Translations under genes and position numbers: made by a program
Notes under the pieces: generated by a model
Database searches by the model: none
Told to the model about the DNA's origin: nothing
Seen by the model: only the letters and a program-made list of their open reading frames with translations
In this document: positions 34,197 through 44,816 of the stretch, in pieces
How positions within the stretch are numbered: position 1 is the first letter of the stretch
How the letters are laid out: each line of letters begins with the position of its first letter
NCBI GenBank assembly: GCA_017591395.1
Contig: WEDG01001550.1
Coordinates: 27,501-91,500, forward strand
DNA length: 64,000 nt
Origin: Schistocephalus solidus
Taxonomy: Eukaryota > Platyhelminthes > Cestoda > Diphyllobothriidea > Diphyllobothriidae
Direction: 5' to 3'

Positions 34197-36671
34197 GTAG
34201 ACACATCGAAGTCTTTCACTTTCTCTGCTCTCCGAAGTTCTATTTAGCCTATTCATTCACTAAGGAATTCAAAGTACCGGACTCCTTATCTGCAAACTAC
34301 GTCTATAGGAACAGGCTTATCTGTATGCTCATAAGCTCACTTAAATGACCTGAATCTTAAAACCGAGTTTTCGGAATTTGAAAGGGGACTTAAATGAGAT
34401 TGCAATGCTGTGCAGCATGAATTCTCATTCCAGGCTAGTTCATGTTGGCTATCTTCTGGCTCTTTATTCGTAAGCTTCTGTGTTAACTGTTTAAGAAACG
34501 TTAAACGAAACGTCCCTACTTATATAATATTTATGTTTTTCCGCTGGCGTATGCATTCAGTGATATTTCCCAGAAATAACGCAGCAAAGCTTCATTTTCT
34601 TTTATTGTTGAAGGAAATTACGCTTTACCAAAAAGTTTTATGAGATTGAGATGCTTTTGGTTTGAAATTGTTTTTTGTTACTTACAGTTTGAGAAACTTG
34701 CGTACTTTTTAAAGATTTATTTATACTTGTTAATGAGTTTCGAACGCGAACCATATATTTTGCATGTATTTTCTTATCATCAGAACCTGCTATTAAAATA
34801 TTTTAGTATTTTCCCATTCTTACCAGGCCTTTGACGATATTTACTCTAAGTTTACTTATATTAATTTTCTCACCCCATGTAATATAATGGCATATACAAC
34901 TATGCAGTTCTGGGGACGATTTGCTGGTAGTGCTCTTTCGGCTAGCTTTCTATGGCATGATGGTTGCAGAAATTAATTTTTGGACGTTATAGCTGCCCTT
35001 TTCATTCCCCGACTGAATTTGCTGTTACAGCGCCCTCGAGAAGTGTGATGAGAATTGGGAAGTTGCCAAATCAGGCTAAAAATTTGGGTTGGTTGTGTGT
35101 GAATTGTCACTTACGACACTCGACTCATTATTCAAGAACTCCATGACCAACAAGGATATATCATTCAATGGTGCCACATCTCAGCAAATTAAGGAGCATC
35201 TCTACTTTTACCCAGCTTTACTTAACAGATTTGACTCGCTTCCTTATCGAACTAGCATGGAAAGACAGTTAGTACCTTCATGGGCAAAGTTAGTGACTTG
35301 GCGAGCTTCGTGAAGAATATTTTTATTGATTTCTACATCCCTCACTTGCTCCGTCATACTCGAGGAAGACCGGGCGGGCGACGACCGAATTGACAATTTC
35401 AGGCTTACCTGTGGAAGTCGTGCCCCATACGGACTTACTTCTCTCATCTCACACAACCTGATATAGTGGTAAGAATGTGTCGTGATTATTGGAGACAAAT
35501 GTGAATGCGGTGGCTAGCAAACACCCCCATCCCCCGCGTGCTGTTTCAGCCCTCCGCATCAACGAGCATTCAGTAACTCAAAGTCGTTGTCAGGTTAAGC
35601 AAATATAAAACCCTCGTAACCTGATGATCGTCTAGAGGACGCAGTTATCCTCTCAGTTGGAAGCTATCCATGCCAGTAATGTTAAGCGTGCCATGGTTGG
35701 ACATGAGTTATTGTAGTAGAAAGATGGGTAAGGTAGGGTATTTAACTCCATGCGGAAAAATTTAGTTTAGTATAACCCTAGTGCCAAGCGTGGGCATGCC
35801 TGAACTGCGTCATTCTGACACACAACCCACAAACCTTTACTCAAAAATTAAAAAGTACCGCAACATTTGCCCAAGCCTTGAGACCCTTACACCCTTATTA
35901 TAATTCTTCCTATGAGGCCCCTAAACCTAAACCAAAATTCCAAGCAACTCAAAAATCAAACCAATAACCCAAACCTGGCAACCCTAGCCCTGAGAATAAC
36001 CCAAGTGCTAACAAGAACCGTAAACCCTAACCTTAACCTTGGGCCGGATACGGTAAACGTTAACGTTAAAAGCGCTACTGAAGGCAAAAATTTGCATATC
36101 GCATAACCCCTTTCGCGACATACATCCAGGCAAACCGTAATTGATCACACCTTCCTAAATAAAATAAGGCCAGTTTTTGAAAAACCACCCAAAGGAGTTA
36201 CATGTTATACCCTCAGCGAAAGAGGTTTTGTGGGGTAGTCCTCTCTCGTGCGCTCGTTCCGATTGTGCACCGGTTACAGTTCTGGTTCAGGTCAGCTGGA
36301 GGTATAGCCGGGCATGGCAACTAATATTTAAAAGAACCCCGTCTCTCACTTGCCACGCACATAGACCTTTACGTGTACATTTACGCCTGACAGCGCAAAA
36401 CGCCCTTCATTTTGTTCTTACTTCTACTGAGAGCAAGTTATAAAATATAGTGAATCCTGCAGTAAATTAAGAGCTCAAAACAACAGGTTGCAGAATTTTC
36501 GATAGTCGCACTACGGTCGTGAGATACACGCATAAAACAAGCTTCGGCATTTACTTCTTGACTGCATCTCTGAGGTGGTTTTGGCAATAGTTCGTAATAA
36601 ATGTGAAAAAACTTTCAAAATTGCATTTTAAAAGCTTCTCAGTTCAACTCACCTTTTTTTCTCTGTCTTAG
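34197..36671 (+). other. Afadin intron with a CCCTAA-like tract
   Basis: GTAGAC to TTTTTCTCTGTCTTAG. Apart from the CCCTAA-type tract at 35.88-36.07 kb no repeat or exon was recognised. Confidence 0.8.
35880..36068. repeat. Degenerate CCCTAA telomere-like tract
   Basis: Imperfect ACCCTAA, AACCCTAAC and CCTAACC words, opposite in orientation to the tracts at 32, 38 and 51 kb. Too impure to be a recent telomere capture. Confidence 0.7.
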
Positions 36672-36902
36672 GATATTCAGGACCACTCCAAGACAGTTGG
36701 TTTCGGATCACCGTTGGAGAGAGGAGTGTCTCAGAAAAGCATTGCCGCTGTCTCAAAGGGGCCTAGCCTAGGAAATTTGAGACATGAAAAGCTCAACATT
36801 GAAAAGCTGGCACGTAGAGTCGATGTAAAGCTAAGCTCCGTCGTTGAAATGGTATTAAAGAAAGCCAACACAGGTCTCGGCCTCAGCATCGTGGCGGCCA
36901 AG
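36672..36902 (+). CDS. AFDN: Afadin exon 8: start of the PDZ domain
   Basis: 77 residues, phase 0 at both ends. A Ser/Lys-rich lead-in (DIQDHSKTVGFGSPLERG) is followed by SVVEMVLKKANTGLGLSIVA and AK. This matches the PDZ beta-A strand, carboxylate-binding loop and beta-B of afadin (ITVTLKKQNGMGLSIVAAKG). The GLGL signature is intact, so peptide binding is plausible; the afadin PDZ binds nectin C termini. Acceptor TCTGTCTTAG, donor GCCAAG|GTACCA, with an (AT)n run starting 10 bases later. Confidence 0.95.
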
Positions 36903-37249
36903 GTACCAAATTTATATATATATATATATATATGAGTAATTATTGAGTGTTTCACCTTATTTTTTCTCCTATACAATGCTCTTTGTGGCTGCCTTGCTGG
37001 GTGAGTTTGATTTATATCAGGCCTACTACTATAGGTTAGCTAGTAAGACAGAGCTATTCACAATTTTACTCATAGTGCAATAAGTTAATTTAACTACTGC
37101 ACCGCGTTCAATCCTCTGGCTTCCATTAGCGGTGGCTCCACTATGACGACTACAAGCGGTAGGGAAGTCACAACCGGCTATTCCAGTCCCCATTGCCTTG
37201 ATCAGCAATGCTTTTGATTAACATTTAAAACTTGTTATTCCTTTTTTAG
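36903..37249 (+). other. Afadin intron inside the PDZ domain
   Basis: 347 bp, GTACCA to CCTTTTTTAG, with a short (TA)n run at 36912-36933 and nothing else. Confidence 0.88.
36912..36933. repeat. (TA)n microsatellite
   Basis: A 22-base TA run just inside the exon 8 donor. Confidence 0.95.
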
Positions 37250-37562
37250 CCTGAAGGCAATGCACCCTATGGAATCTACGTTCGACAAGTTGTTGTGGGT
37301 GGAGCAGCAGCCCGTGATGGGCGCCTGGAGACAGGCGATCAGATCCTAGCTATTCAGAACTGCCCTCTTATTGATTGCGATCAGTCTGAGGCGGTTAAAA
37401 TGCTTGCACACAATTCCAGTGATCAAGCCGGAGTTCATATGGTGGTCGCCAAACGAGCCGCTCAAGCACGTGGGATCCTTAACTTGATCAATTCTGGGGA
37501 GGACCAGTCTCCTGTTTCCGCTCGACGGAGAAGGCATGTCAAGAGTGCCCTGACTGGACAAG
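37250..37562 (+). CDS. AFDN: Afadin exon 9: rest of the PDZ domain
   Basis: 104 residues plus one base. PEGNAPYGIYVRQVVVGGAA, RDGRLETGDQILAIQNCPLI, DCDQSEAVKMLAHNSS and VHMVVAKRAAQARGILNLIN give the complete second half of the PDZ fold: GIYV strand, GGAA..DGRL..GDQIL turn, the alpha-B helix (SEAVKML) and the final VAK strand. A basic stretch follows (SARRRRHVKSALTGQ). The frame continues past 37562 to a stop at 37607-37609, so an intron, most simply 37563-37629, is needed to reach the next open segment. Acceptor CCTTTTTTAG. Confidence 0.94.
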
Positions 37563-37629
37563 GTGGTGCTTCTTTTGGGAGCCATGACCCGCTCCACACC
37601 CTGTCTTAATCTTGCAAGTGACCGCTTAG
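37563..37629 (+). other. Inferred 67-bp mini-intron
   Basis: CAAG|GTGGTG to GACCGCTTAG|ACC. It removes the in-frame stop at 37607 and joins G to AC (Asp) with correct phase. The nearer acceptor CTTGCAAG at 37618 would give a stop at once. The donor is weak; retention would end the protein shortly after the PDZ domain. Confidence 0.55.
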
Positions 37630-37754
37630 ACCACGGCGTCAGCGATGAGGACGGCAGTGACGACTCTGACGAAAGTGGACCACGTTTTGGATCTAGGATA
37701 CTACCCAAGGGAGTTCCACAGACAAGGCGCGTTACACAGCAGGGTGCACCTTCG
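37630..37754 (+). CDS. AFDN: Afadin exon 10: acidic Ser/Asp segment
   Basis: About 41 residues: HGVSDEDGSDDSDESGPRFG, then a basic segment (KGVPQTRRVTQQGAPS). This is a low-complexity post-PDZ tail with no domain. The start is set by phase 1 from exon 9; the donor TTCG|GTACGC leaves phase 0. It is assigned to afadin because it is open, in phase on both sides, and lies between PDZ and later tail exons. Confidence 0.7.
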
Positions 37755-37800
37755 GTACGCAGATCCATTTCCCTCATGTTTCGAAAACTTATCTTCCATT

Positions 37801-38260
37801 AGGAAATAAGTAACAAATGGTCCTACAGCCCCACCTTACGGTATGCTGACTTAAACGATTCGAGTAGTCATGATTACGCTAGTTTAAGTTCTCTTGTGCA
37901 GCCATTTACAAAGGTTTTAAGGTTAAGTTTGGGAGTATATAATTGGGTTATTTTGAAAATATGTGTATGGGCTTTGCTTTAGGGCTGTTGGACTAGGCGT
38001 TGGGGTTTCAGGTTTAGGGCTGCCGGTACGAAAGGTTTGATTTAGTTTCCGGTTGTAGCTAGGGGTGTTGAGTTGAGGTTAGTAGCTAGGATTAATAATT
38101 AGGGTTAGGTGTTGAGGTTAGTTGTTAGGGTTGGTAGTTAGGACTAGCAGCTAGTGCCTGTTGATGTGATTAATATTTAGGACTAGTAGGTAGGATTAGC
38201 AGTCGAGGTTAGTAGTCAGGGCTATTTATTGGAATTCGCAGTTAGGGTTAGTATCGAAAA
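37801..38260 (+). repeat. Family E intron repeat, copy 2
   Basis: GGAAATAAGTAAC, ATGGTCCTACAGCCCCACC, TATGCTGACTTAAA and ATTACGCTA match copy 1 at 31.75 kb. So do GGGCTGCCGGTACG and TTAGTTTCCGGTTGTAGCTA. It then turns into imperfect GGTTAG words. As in copy 1, it starts a few tens of bases past a splice donor. Confidence 0.75.
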
Positions 38261-38478
38261 CGTAATTAGAAACTTACCAAAAAAAAACCCCAAACCCCTA
38301 TCCATAAACTCCCATGAGAATTTAAGCCAGCGTAACCATAACTACTCACTTCGTTTCAGTACGTATACCATAAGGTACCGGCCAAGTGAGGCTGCAGGAC
38401 CATTCGCCACCAGGAGACGTACTTGACGGAAATATTTTTACTCTAATTTTTCAGTAACATCCTTGTTCCATGTTTAAG

Positions 38479-38739
38479 GTTTCTAGACACAAGAGCTTAG
38501 AAATGCTATCTTCGCGTCCAGTTGCTGCCCACAGCGACCCACAAAGAGACTCAACTCGGGAGTCGGAGCCATCAACTGAGGATATTTCAGACGAAGGCAG
38601 TGATCAGGTTTGGAGACAATCGGGCTCAGTGGAATCGCTGCTGAACCAAGACCACGTAGATAGTGCTAAACGGAAAACAGAGAGCGTGAAGAAAGTTGGG
38701 GTGGAATTACCCGTTACCAAGAACCAGTTGCAACAATTT
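38479..38739 (+). CDS. AFDN: Afadin exon 11: Ser-rich tail
   Basis: 87 residues, phase 0 at both ends: VSRHKSLEMLSSRPVAAHSD, STRESEPSTEDISDEGSDQV, WRQSGSVESLLNQDH and VELPVTKNQLQQF. It has several Ser-acidic patches and an RHKSLEML-type basophilic site, consistent with a phosphorylated disordered tail, but this is composition only. Acceptor TTCCATGTTTAAG, donor AATTT|GTAAGT. Confidence 0.82.
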
Positions 38740-38989
38740 GTAAGTCGTGTCAATTTCAGTTCAGTTGAGTTTTATTAAGGTAAAGGTAGGTGATGCCTTT
38801 GAACTCCCTATTGATTACAATGAACATGTAAAATGAAAACACCGACACTTAATGAACGTTGGACAAAGTTTTCTACCCGTCACTCTACAGGACATCAAAC
38901 TAAGCAATTATCAAATAATATTACTCAATAATAGGGTTGTAGCATGTTTGATAACATGTAAATTTGTGGGTGGGGATACCTTGGGAAAA

Positions 38990-40155
38990 TGTGTTAGTTT
39001 CTGACGTCGTGGTGGTACATATGGCTGTATTGTTTAACGGATGGTGACCTGATGATGTCCATAGGCAGCGCATTTCAGGCCTTAATCACTCTGTCGGAGA
39101 AGAAAAACATTTTTGCGTCCATTCTTGCTCCCAGTCATACGTAGTTTGAGAGGATATCATCTCAAAGTAGTGGTAGTGACCAGCTCAAAGAAGTCACCGG
39201 ATGTAAAGCAACAATCCGAACACCGCAGCATGTGAAACGCTTATATTAGGTTGCCGTGTAGCTGTCTATAGTCCAGAGGAAACAGATCGAGATTGGACAA
39301 TCTTGTCTCGTGTGGCAGGTAGCCCTGACCTCGAACACGCTTGGTTGCACGTCGTTGGACATTCTCAAGGGTGCTGCGATCTTTGACAGCCCACGGTCTC
39401 CAGGCTTGTATGCAACTTTCAATTTTGATCACACGAACATCCCGAAGACCTTATAAAAGCATACATCGTCGAACTTTGCAAACGCTTGCTTAATTATGTA
39501 GAAGCTTGACAATGCAAATTTTTCTACCTTTAAAGGCCTTGATTTATTTCTGTGAGAGTTTGTGTTATCTTTACTATTTAGTCGGAAAAGTTTCAAAACC
39601 CTAATTGTTTCATAATCTCTTACTATTTCACTCAAACATTCCTGAAAGGCCATTATATCATCATTAATTCTACACCTGGGTTTGTTCTCGGTTGATTCAC
39701 GAAGCCCATGAACGATTATGAATTGTGATCTGTCCACAGCACCTCTGTTCAGGGGTTCTGTCGAATAATTTGTCTGGCTGAGGTTGGGTCTTCCCCAATA
39801 CTGGCTTCAAAGCCATTGGCTTGGGGAGTCGTAAGGGTATGTACTTCCGCTGTGGGTCCACTTATTGTCGTTCTTTCGATGGGCGACAGCTCCTCTATAT
39901 TTGCCTCTAATGACATGCATGCGGTCTGGAGACTAGTTTCATTAATAGTTATCTGTCGTGTTTCGTTTAAGCTCGTGTATTGATACATCTCGATCAATTT
40001 CATTTCGTACCTTCGATTGCTTTTCCGGCGAGTTTGGCATATTCCCTTTGGATTTTTGCGACCCGTCCCTGTGTTCCTACCTTTCGTCTTTTCTTATTCT
40101 TGAGGGGTTCTGGAGGTTCTGTATCGCTACTCGTGACTGGTCTTTTGGAAACCAT
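38990..40155 (-). mobile_element. CR1-like LINE, ORF1 start joined to the reverse-transcriptase end by internal deletion
   Basis: Read from 40155 downward: ATG and MVSKRPVTSSDTEPPEPL, a basic segment, then after a frame change TSLQTACMSLEANIEELSPI. A second frame change leads to QFIIVHGLRESTENKPRCRI and YETIRVLKLFRLN, all typical of a LINE ORF1 protein. At about 39530 this passes directly into KVEKFALSSFYIIKQAFAKF, which aligns with KVAKSAMSILYLVKRAFAAF from the C-terminal part of the reverse transcriptase in the 62-64 kb element. Then come [15 protein letters not shown] and [21 protein letters not shown] stop plus a one-base deletion interrupt the RT piece near 39430. The catalytic RT core is entirely missing, so the copy is dead. 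The 3' end near 38990 is approximate. Confidence 0.85.
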
Positions 40156-40379
40156 ACTCTCAATTTCTTAGGACTTGTTGTGTAGGTTTATTCGTACTCT
40201 ATTCCGTGTTATCCTGTGCGTAGATGCTGGCAATCGATCCTCTGAAACTAGGTTCTGCTGCATAAAATGCTTCATAATCCTAATTTCATCCTATACTTGA
40301 TTTAAATTAGATGTTTATGTTTTGAAAACCGCCACAATAATTTTCCTCGTACGTCGGTCGTAACCGATTAATAAGGCCT

Positions 40380-40465
40380 TTAGAGCGCACAGTCGGGTGA
40401 GCGTTGGTCTTGTAAGGTTGAGGTACACGGTTTGATCTTGCCTTGCGCGAAATTGTGCACTTCAA
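40380..40465 (+). repeat. tRNA-Thr-like SINE head or tRNA pseudogene
   Basis: GAGCGCACAGTCGGGTGAGC, then GTTGGTCTTGTAAGGTTGAG and GTACACGGTTTGATCTTGCC. This has an A-box-like D arm, an anticodon loop CTTGTAA (anticodon TGT, Thr) and a B box GGTTTGATC. The acceptor stem does not close and the anticodon stem is mismatched, so it is not a working tRNA. Confidence 0.5.
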
Positions 40466-40655
40466 ATTCAGTATTCAGCAAGAAAAAACTTCAGATATGA
40501 ATTTTTGCCCTGCGTACGAAGCGAAAAGCCTTTTACGCCGTTCTACTATTAGATAGTGACTTTGTGAGTTGGATATCTTCGTCCTAATATGGTGGTAGAT
40601 TAATTCGGAGAAGAGATCTTTATCGAGTATGTTCGAAATATGATGCGTCTAATAG

Positions 40656-40790
40656 CAATTCGAGCGCGATGCGAGCGCGAGGCGAGCTCGAATCGAGCTC
40701 GAAAGCACGAATGCTCGAGCGTGAATCGAGGGCCATCTTTTACACGTTATCGCGCTCGAATCAATCTCGAAAATTCGCGCTCTATATTTT
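40656..40790. repeat. GAGCTCG/GAGCGCG-rich patch with a 13-bp inverted repeat
   Basis: Short related words (GAGCGCGA, GAGCTCGAA, CTCGAGCG) recur within 135 bp. ATTCGAGCGCGA at 40658-40669 is the exact reverse complement of 40750-40761, and one further pair extends the stem inward. Function unknown. Confidence 0.7.
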
Positions 40791-42399
40791 TCGGCATGGC
40801 TCTATCGAATGCTACCTCATAAGCGCACCCCTGTGCGTCAAGTACAACTGTAAATAGATAGTTCGGAAGGCTATGGCAGGCGTAAAATAAATATATTTTT
40901 CTAAAAAAATAGGAAACAAATAAATTTCGTGGTAGTTTACTCCGCCGACCCCGAGATTCCTGGATCACCGGCCAGTCCTAAAAGAAAGAAGTGTAATCGT
41001 ATGAGTAAATGCAATGTTTATATGATTGCATAGCTAAATAACTTTTACAAACACATGCAATGAGTACTGTTTACCTTTCACCTTTCGACCCCTTTTTTGC
41101 AGGTGGTAGTGGGCGTTTTTGAACGCGTTTTTGGAAGACTGTTCTAGCTGTCGTCTATCGGACTTCGATTCAGCATTCCAGCGCTGGAAAATTTCTAGAT
41201 TCTAGGTTTTCCGGTTATGCAGTGGTATGTCTTATCAAAAACCACCTGGTAAACATGGGAACCATAAACTGCCTGTTCCCAGGCTTCCGTCCGTTGAAAG
41301 TGAGAAATTGTTTAACCTCCTCACTGAAAAAGGGCACTGAAACTACGCCCAGAAAATGCTGGGGTATTTCTCCACCTAGGGCGGATAAGTAGGCAATTTG
41401 TGTAGATTGTTTACTGATAACCAAATAATTTACCATATGCTAACGGGAGTTGTTATTTCAGAGATGTTTTCCTAATCGGCCGTCAACACGATCTGGCTCA
41501 TAATCGGGCCATCTGCAGGGGCAGTAGGTGCTGCTACGACACCAAAAGGCAGGCAATTCATCATTGTTGAATATTCAACGAATAAGTTTAGTATGGAAAT
41601 CAGCCTATGCAGAAGTTGCTCTAGTAGTGTCTTTGGAAAGATGATCAGGCTGTCTCGGTTCACAAACCGCAGAAACGATGGAAAGTCGACTCGATGGAAG
41701 TCCGTGTTCTGCAAAAATCCTAGTTAAAACTTGTAAGGACTAGGCTATCGTTGAGTGGAATCCAGTTCTTGTTACTGGAAAGCAAATAGAACAGTAGGCC
41801 GAAAGTCTTGAAGAAAAGAATTCCTCAATGGTCAGAAATTTGAACCTAAATTTGAAACGCGTTGTATTGTGCAGCTGTAATGAACGCCTGGTTTAGAACT
41901 TCAGCAAATGCAGCTTTTACTAGTTACATTTGATCAATTATATTGATATCTCGAGTGGTTAGTTCTATTCTTGGTAATAGTAATGGTACCTTACTTTTCT
42001 GCTAAATTTCAAATAGTCCCATCCACTGAGCCATCTTTCGTTGTCCGTAATTAAGAGAACCGTATTCACTACGGGTTTTGAACCTCGTCTTATAAAATCT
42101 GATGAAAATGATAGAAATTGTTCAGATGCACAATGAAAAAATCGGTAAGGACGGCTTGTATGGCTGTCCAACTGTAAAAATGATATAAAAGATGTAAAAG
42201 ATATAAAATAAAACTTTACTTACTGGGTAAACCTAAGTAGGCATTTGTGGTACATACAGACCGTTAGACGAACATCCAAGTCATCCTTACAGAAAAATCT
42301 GACAAACAAGCAGCATGATTATGCTTACTAATTTATTTTGCAGGCCTGTGCTTTAACATCATTGAAATACAAATCTCTCTACTTTTTTGTTCAACACAG

Positions 42400-42716
42400 A
42401 ACCTGCGAAGGCAGCAAATGAATAACCTTGAGCCTGAAAAAACAGATAGCATAAATTCAGCTGGCGTATCTAAGGCTGGCAAAGAGGAAGAAGAAGAGGA
42501 GGAGGAGGAGGGAGGAGTCCAGCTCGCCGGACTGGAGTGAATTCGCCAGACAGAATGCTGAGGCCAGATCTCGTGTCCCCAACAAGGGTAGGGAGAAGGA
42601 GGACTCCGCAAGTCCGCTGGGAAGCGCCGGTGGCGGTGGCAGTGGGGGAAGCAAAACTTTGGAGAGTAACTCCAACACCTCAGAGGACTCCTTTATAGCG
42701 CAACACAAGTCACCAG
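42400..42716 (+). CDS. AFDN: Afadin exon 12: acidic tail exon with a GAA/GAG tract that shifts frame
   Basis: The acceptor TTTTTTGTTCAACACAG is strong and phase 0, giving NLRRQQMNNLEPEKTDSINS, AGVSKAGK and a run of Glu, but this frame stops at 42538-42540. The frame that joins exon 13 is one base over: ESSSPDWSEFARQNAEARSR, a Gly-rich stretch, then SNSNTSEDSFIAQHKSP and one base. Either one G too many lies at about 42509-42511 in the GAG tract (polymorphism or assembly error), or a second acceptor ATTCAG|CTGG at 42460 is used. The latter starts at 42461 in phase 0, reads the tract as a Lys/Arg run, and needs no frameshift. Donor CCAG|GTACTC. The tail role is inferred. Confidence 0.7.
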
Positions 42717-44139
42717 GTACTCCGTTCAGCTATTTTGCCATGTTGCAGTCAAGATATTTTGACTGTTTATATCTTGTCCTCTATTTAATGCAGAATCTTT
42801 CCCTTCTTTGAAAGACGTAAACAACTAGACAGTATGTGAACTTTCTCATGTGCAATGCCGAAATTTACTAAAGATTACTAATCACTCGCAAACCGGGAAT
42901 AACGAATAGATCAAAGCTTTTAATTTATAATGAGTGACTGAAAGTTAGTGTAAAACATTTATGGAATATTAATAGCAATATTACATTGTCTACAAATACC
43001 AACATTTTTTTGAAAAGCGGACAGTTCCCAAAACGTCACAAATCCCTCTGTCTTAGTAAACTGGAGTTTAAAATATACATAAATCATGTCCATGCAAAAG
43101 CTGACTTAATATATCAGCAAAAGTACAATAACGTTTGAAAATAGTCTTTTAGTGAAGTCTGGACTTCAATATCCTTGAAGAATAAGAGTAATGTAAATAA
43201 GGGACCCTAGAAAACAGCCTAGCGTCTGGGTATAGATTCTTACTTGGTTTCTTGAGAATTTACCGTATTAACTCGTTATTTCAGTGTTTGAGATGCGGTT
43301 TACTTAAGCAAACAGGTTTTCGCTGGAATTCACCAATAGGGGTGTCACAAGAACGTATATCTTCAAAACTTCACATGTTGACAGTGACTAATTTAGGTAA
43401 AATTTTCATGTGCGATAGTAAATATATCACCTAACAGGTTAGCCTGGTTTTTGATAAGATGAGTTTCAGATCTTCCTTGAAATGTGAATGACAATCCTAA
43501 ACTACAATATGAAGTAAATACAGCAAGTACAGTCGTCTTCACATAGATGTGCTTCACTGAATGTAGGAATGTCTTAGCTATAGCAGAGGTTCCGCGGTAC
43601 ATACTGATGCAAATTAAGAAACGCTTTTGGCTCGGAAGAAACGCAGCTCATCTCCTTTAATTTTGGTTCCATCGATAAAAGCGTAGTAAAATACTAAGAA
43701 GGAACAAAAGACTGAACATAACCTTTATTTTGCTCCTTCTATTCATCAACATCTTCAGCCTTAGCAACAGTAACAGCAACAATAACGTGTCTCTTATCCT
43801 TCGTCTGTATCATTTAAAAATAGACCCCGAAGACGCTTACTGATTGTGGGGTGGGGGACAGGAACACCTGGCGAGGCAAGCAATTGGAGGGATCTAGGGT
43901 CTCGAAATTCCCAAAAATATGCATGTATTTGCAGAGGATGAGAACGCGGCTGCACTGACGAAATCCAAGCCAGTTGTAAAAGGGATTTATGCGTGAAGTA
44001 CATGGGAAACGTAAGACTACGCCTTAAGTCCGCAGCCCAATGTAGGAAATTGGTTCTGTAAACAAACCATGCCACCCACCGAAAATAATTCAGCAGAATG
44101 CCAAAAATAGTCAAGTGCGGCCGCGTTGTCATTCCCTAC

Positions 44140-44222
44140 CCGCCTTAACCTTAACCCTAATTAATAACCCCAAACGTTAAGCCTTGAAACCCTAACCCTC
44201 CCAACCTCAACCCCCACACAAA
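44140..44222. repeat. Degenerate CCCTAA telomere-like tract
   Basis: CTTAACCTTAACCCTAATTA and GAAACCCTAACCCTCCC; short and impure. Confidence 0.65.
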
Positions 44223-44763
44223 GTAAGTTCTAGAACCACAGACATTGCAGCCACCACAATGGTTAACCCTCCCCCTCTCTCACTTCCAAAACCAAGCCTA
44301 AGTCCGCAGCCCAAAAAGAAACTGGTTCTGGAAAGAAGCCACACTGCCATGCCTTTTTTACTGCAAATTGATTTTTTCACGAAGATCAACACACCTATCG
44401 AAAACGATTTCAGTAGTAATTTCAAAAGACATGACAAAGTTCACCCGCGTTGTTGGCCCACATGCAAATACTAATAAACCTCATAGTCAAAATACTCATC
44501 TGGCTTCACAGAAAACAAGCTTTGTATATGAACGTTTTTTGAAGGATTCCACCTTTCTATTACGCCTGATTATTACTCATCTGTCCCATTTTACCTGATG
44601 TTATTTTTCTTCCCATTATTATTATTTTTACCCCTGCCGCTCTTCAGCTCATTCTCCTTGATTTCCTCATTTCTCAACAATGTTGCCCCTATGTCCTCCT
44701 CATCAGTCTCTCTCTCTCTATCCCCCACTGCCTCTATGTTTAGCAACGAATATATGTGCGACC

Positions 44764-44816
44764 CTACAATCAACGTTAACCCTAACGATAGGCTTAGAGT
44801 TGTGGTTAGGGTTAGA
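44764..44816. repeat. Head-to-head telomere-like palindrome
   Basis: CGTTAACCCTAACG on one side and GTGGTTAGGGTTAGAG on the other, about 20 bases apart, so that the strands switch from CCCTAA to TTAGGG. Confidence 0.65.

Larger units (their letters stand above)
38740..42399 (+). other. Afadin intron carrying an internally deleted LINE and a tRNA-like SINE head
   Basis: GTAAGT to TTTTGTTCAACACAG. Nothing is recognised in 41.0-42.39 kb. Confidence 0.8.

Noticed and set aside
37611..37618. CTTGCAAG as acceptor of exon 10
   Set aside because: From the exon 9 donor it leads straight to a stop (ACC GCT TAG); the acceptor at 37629 keeps the frame.
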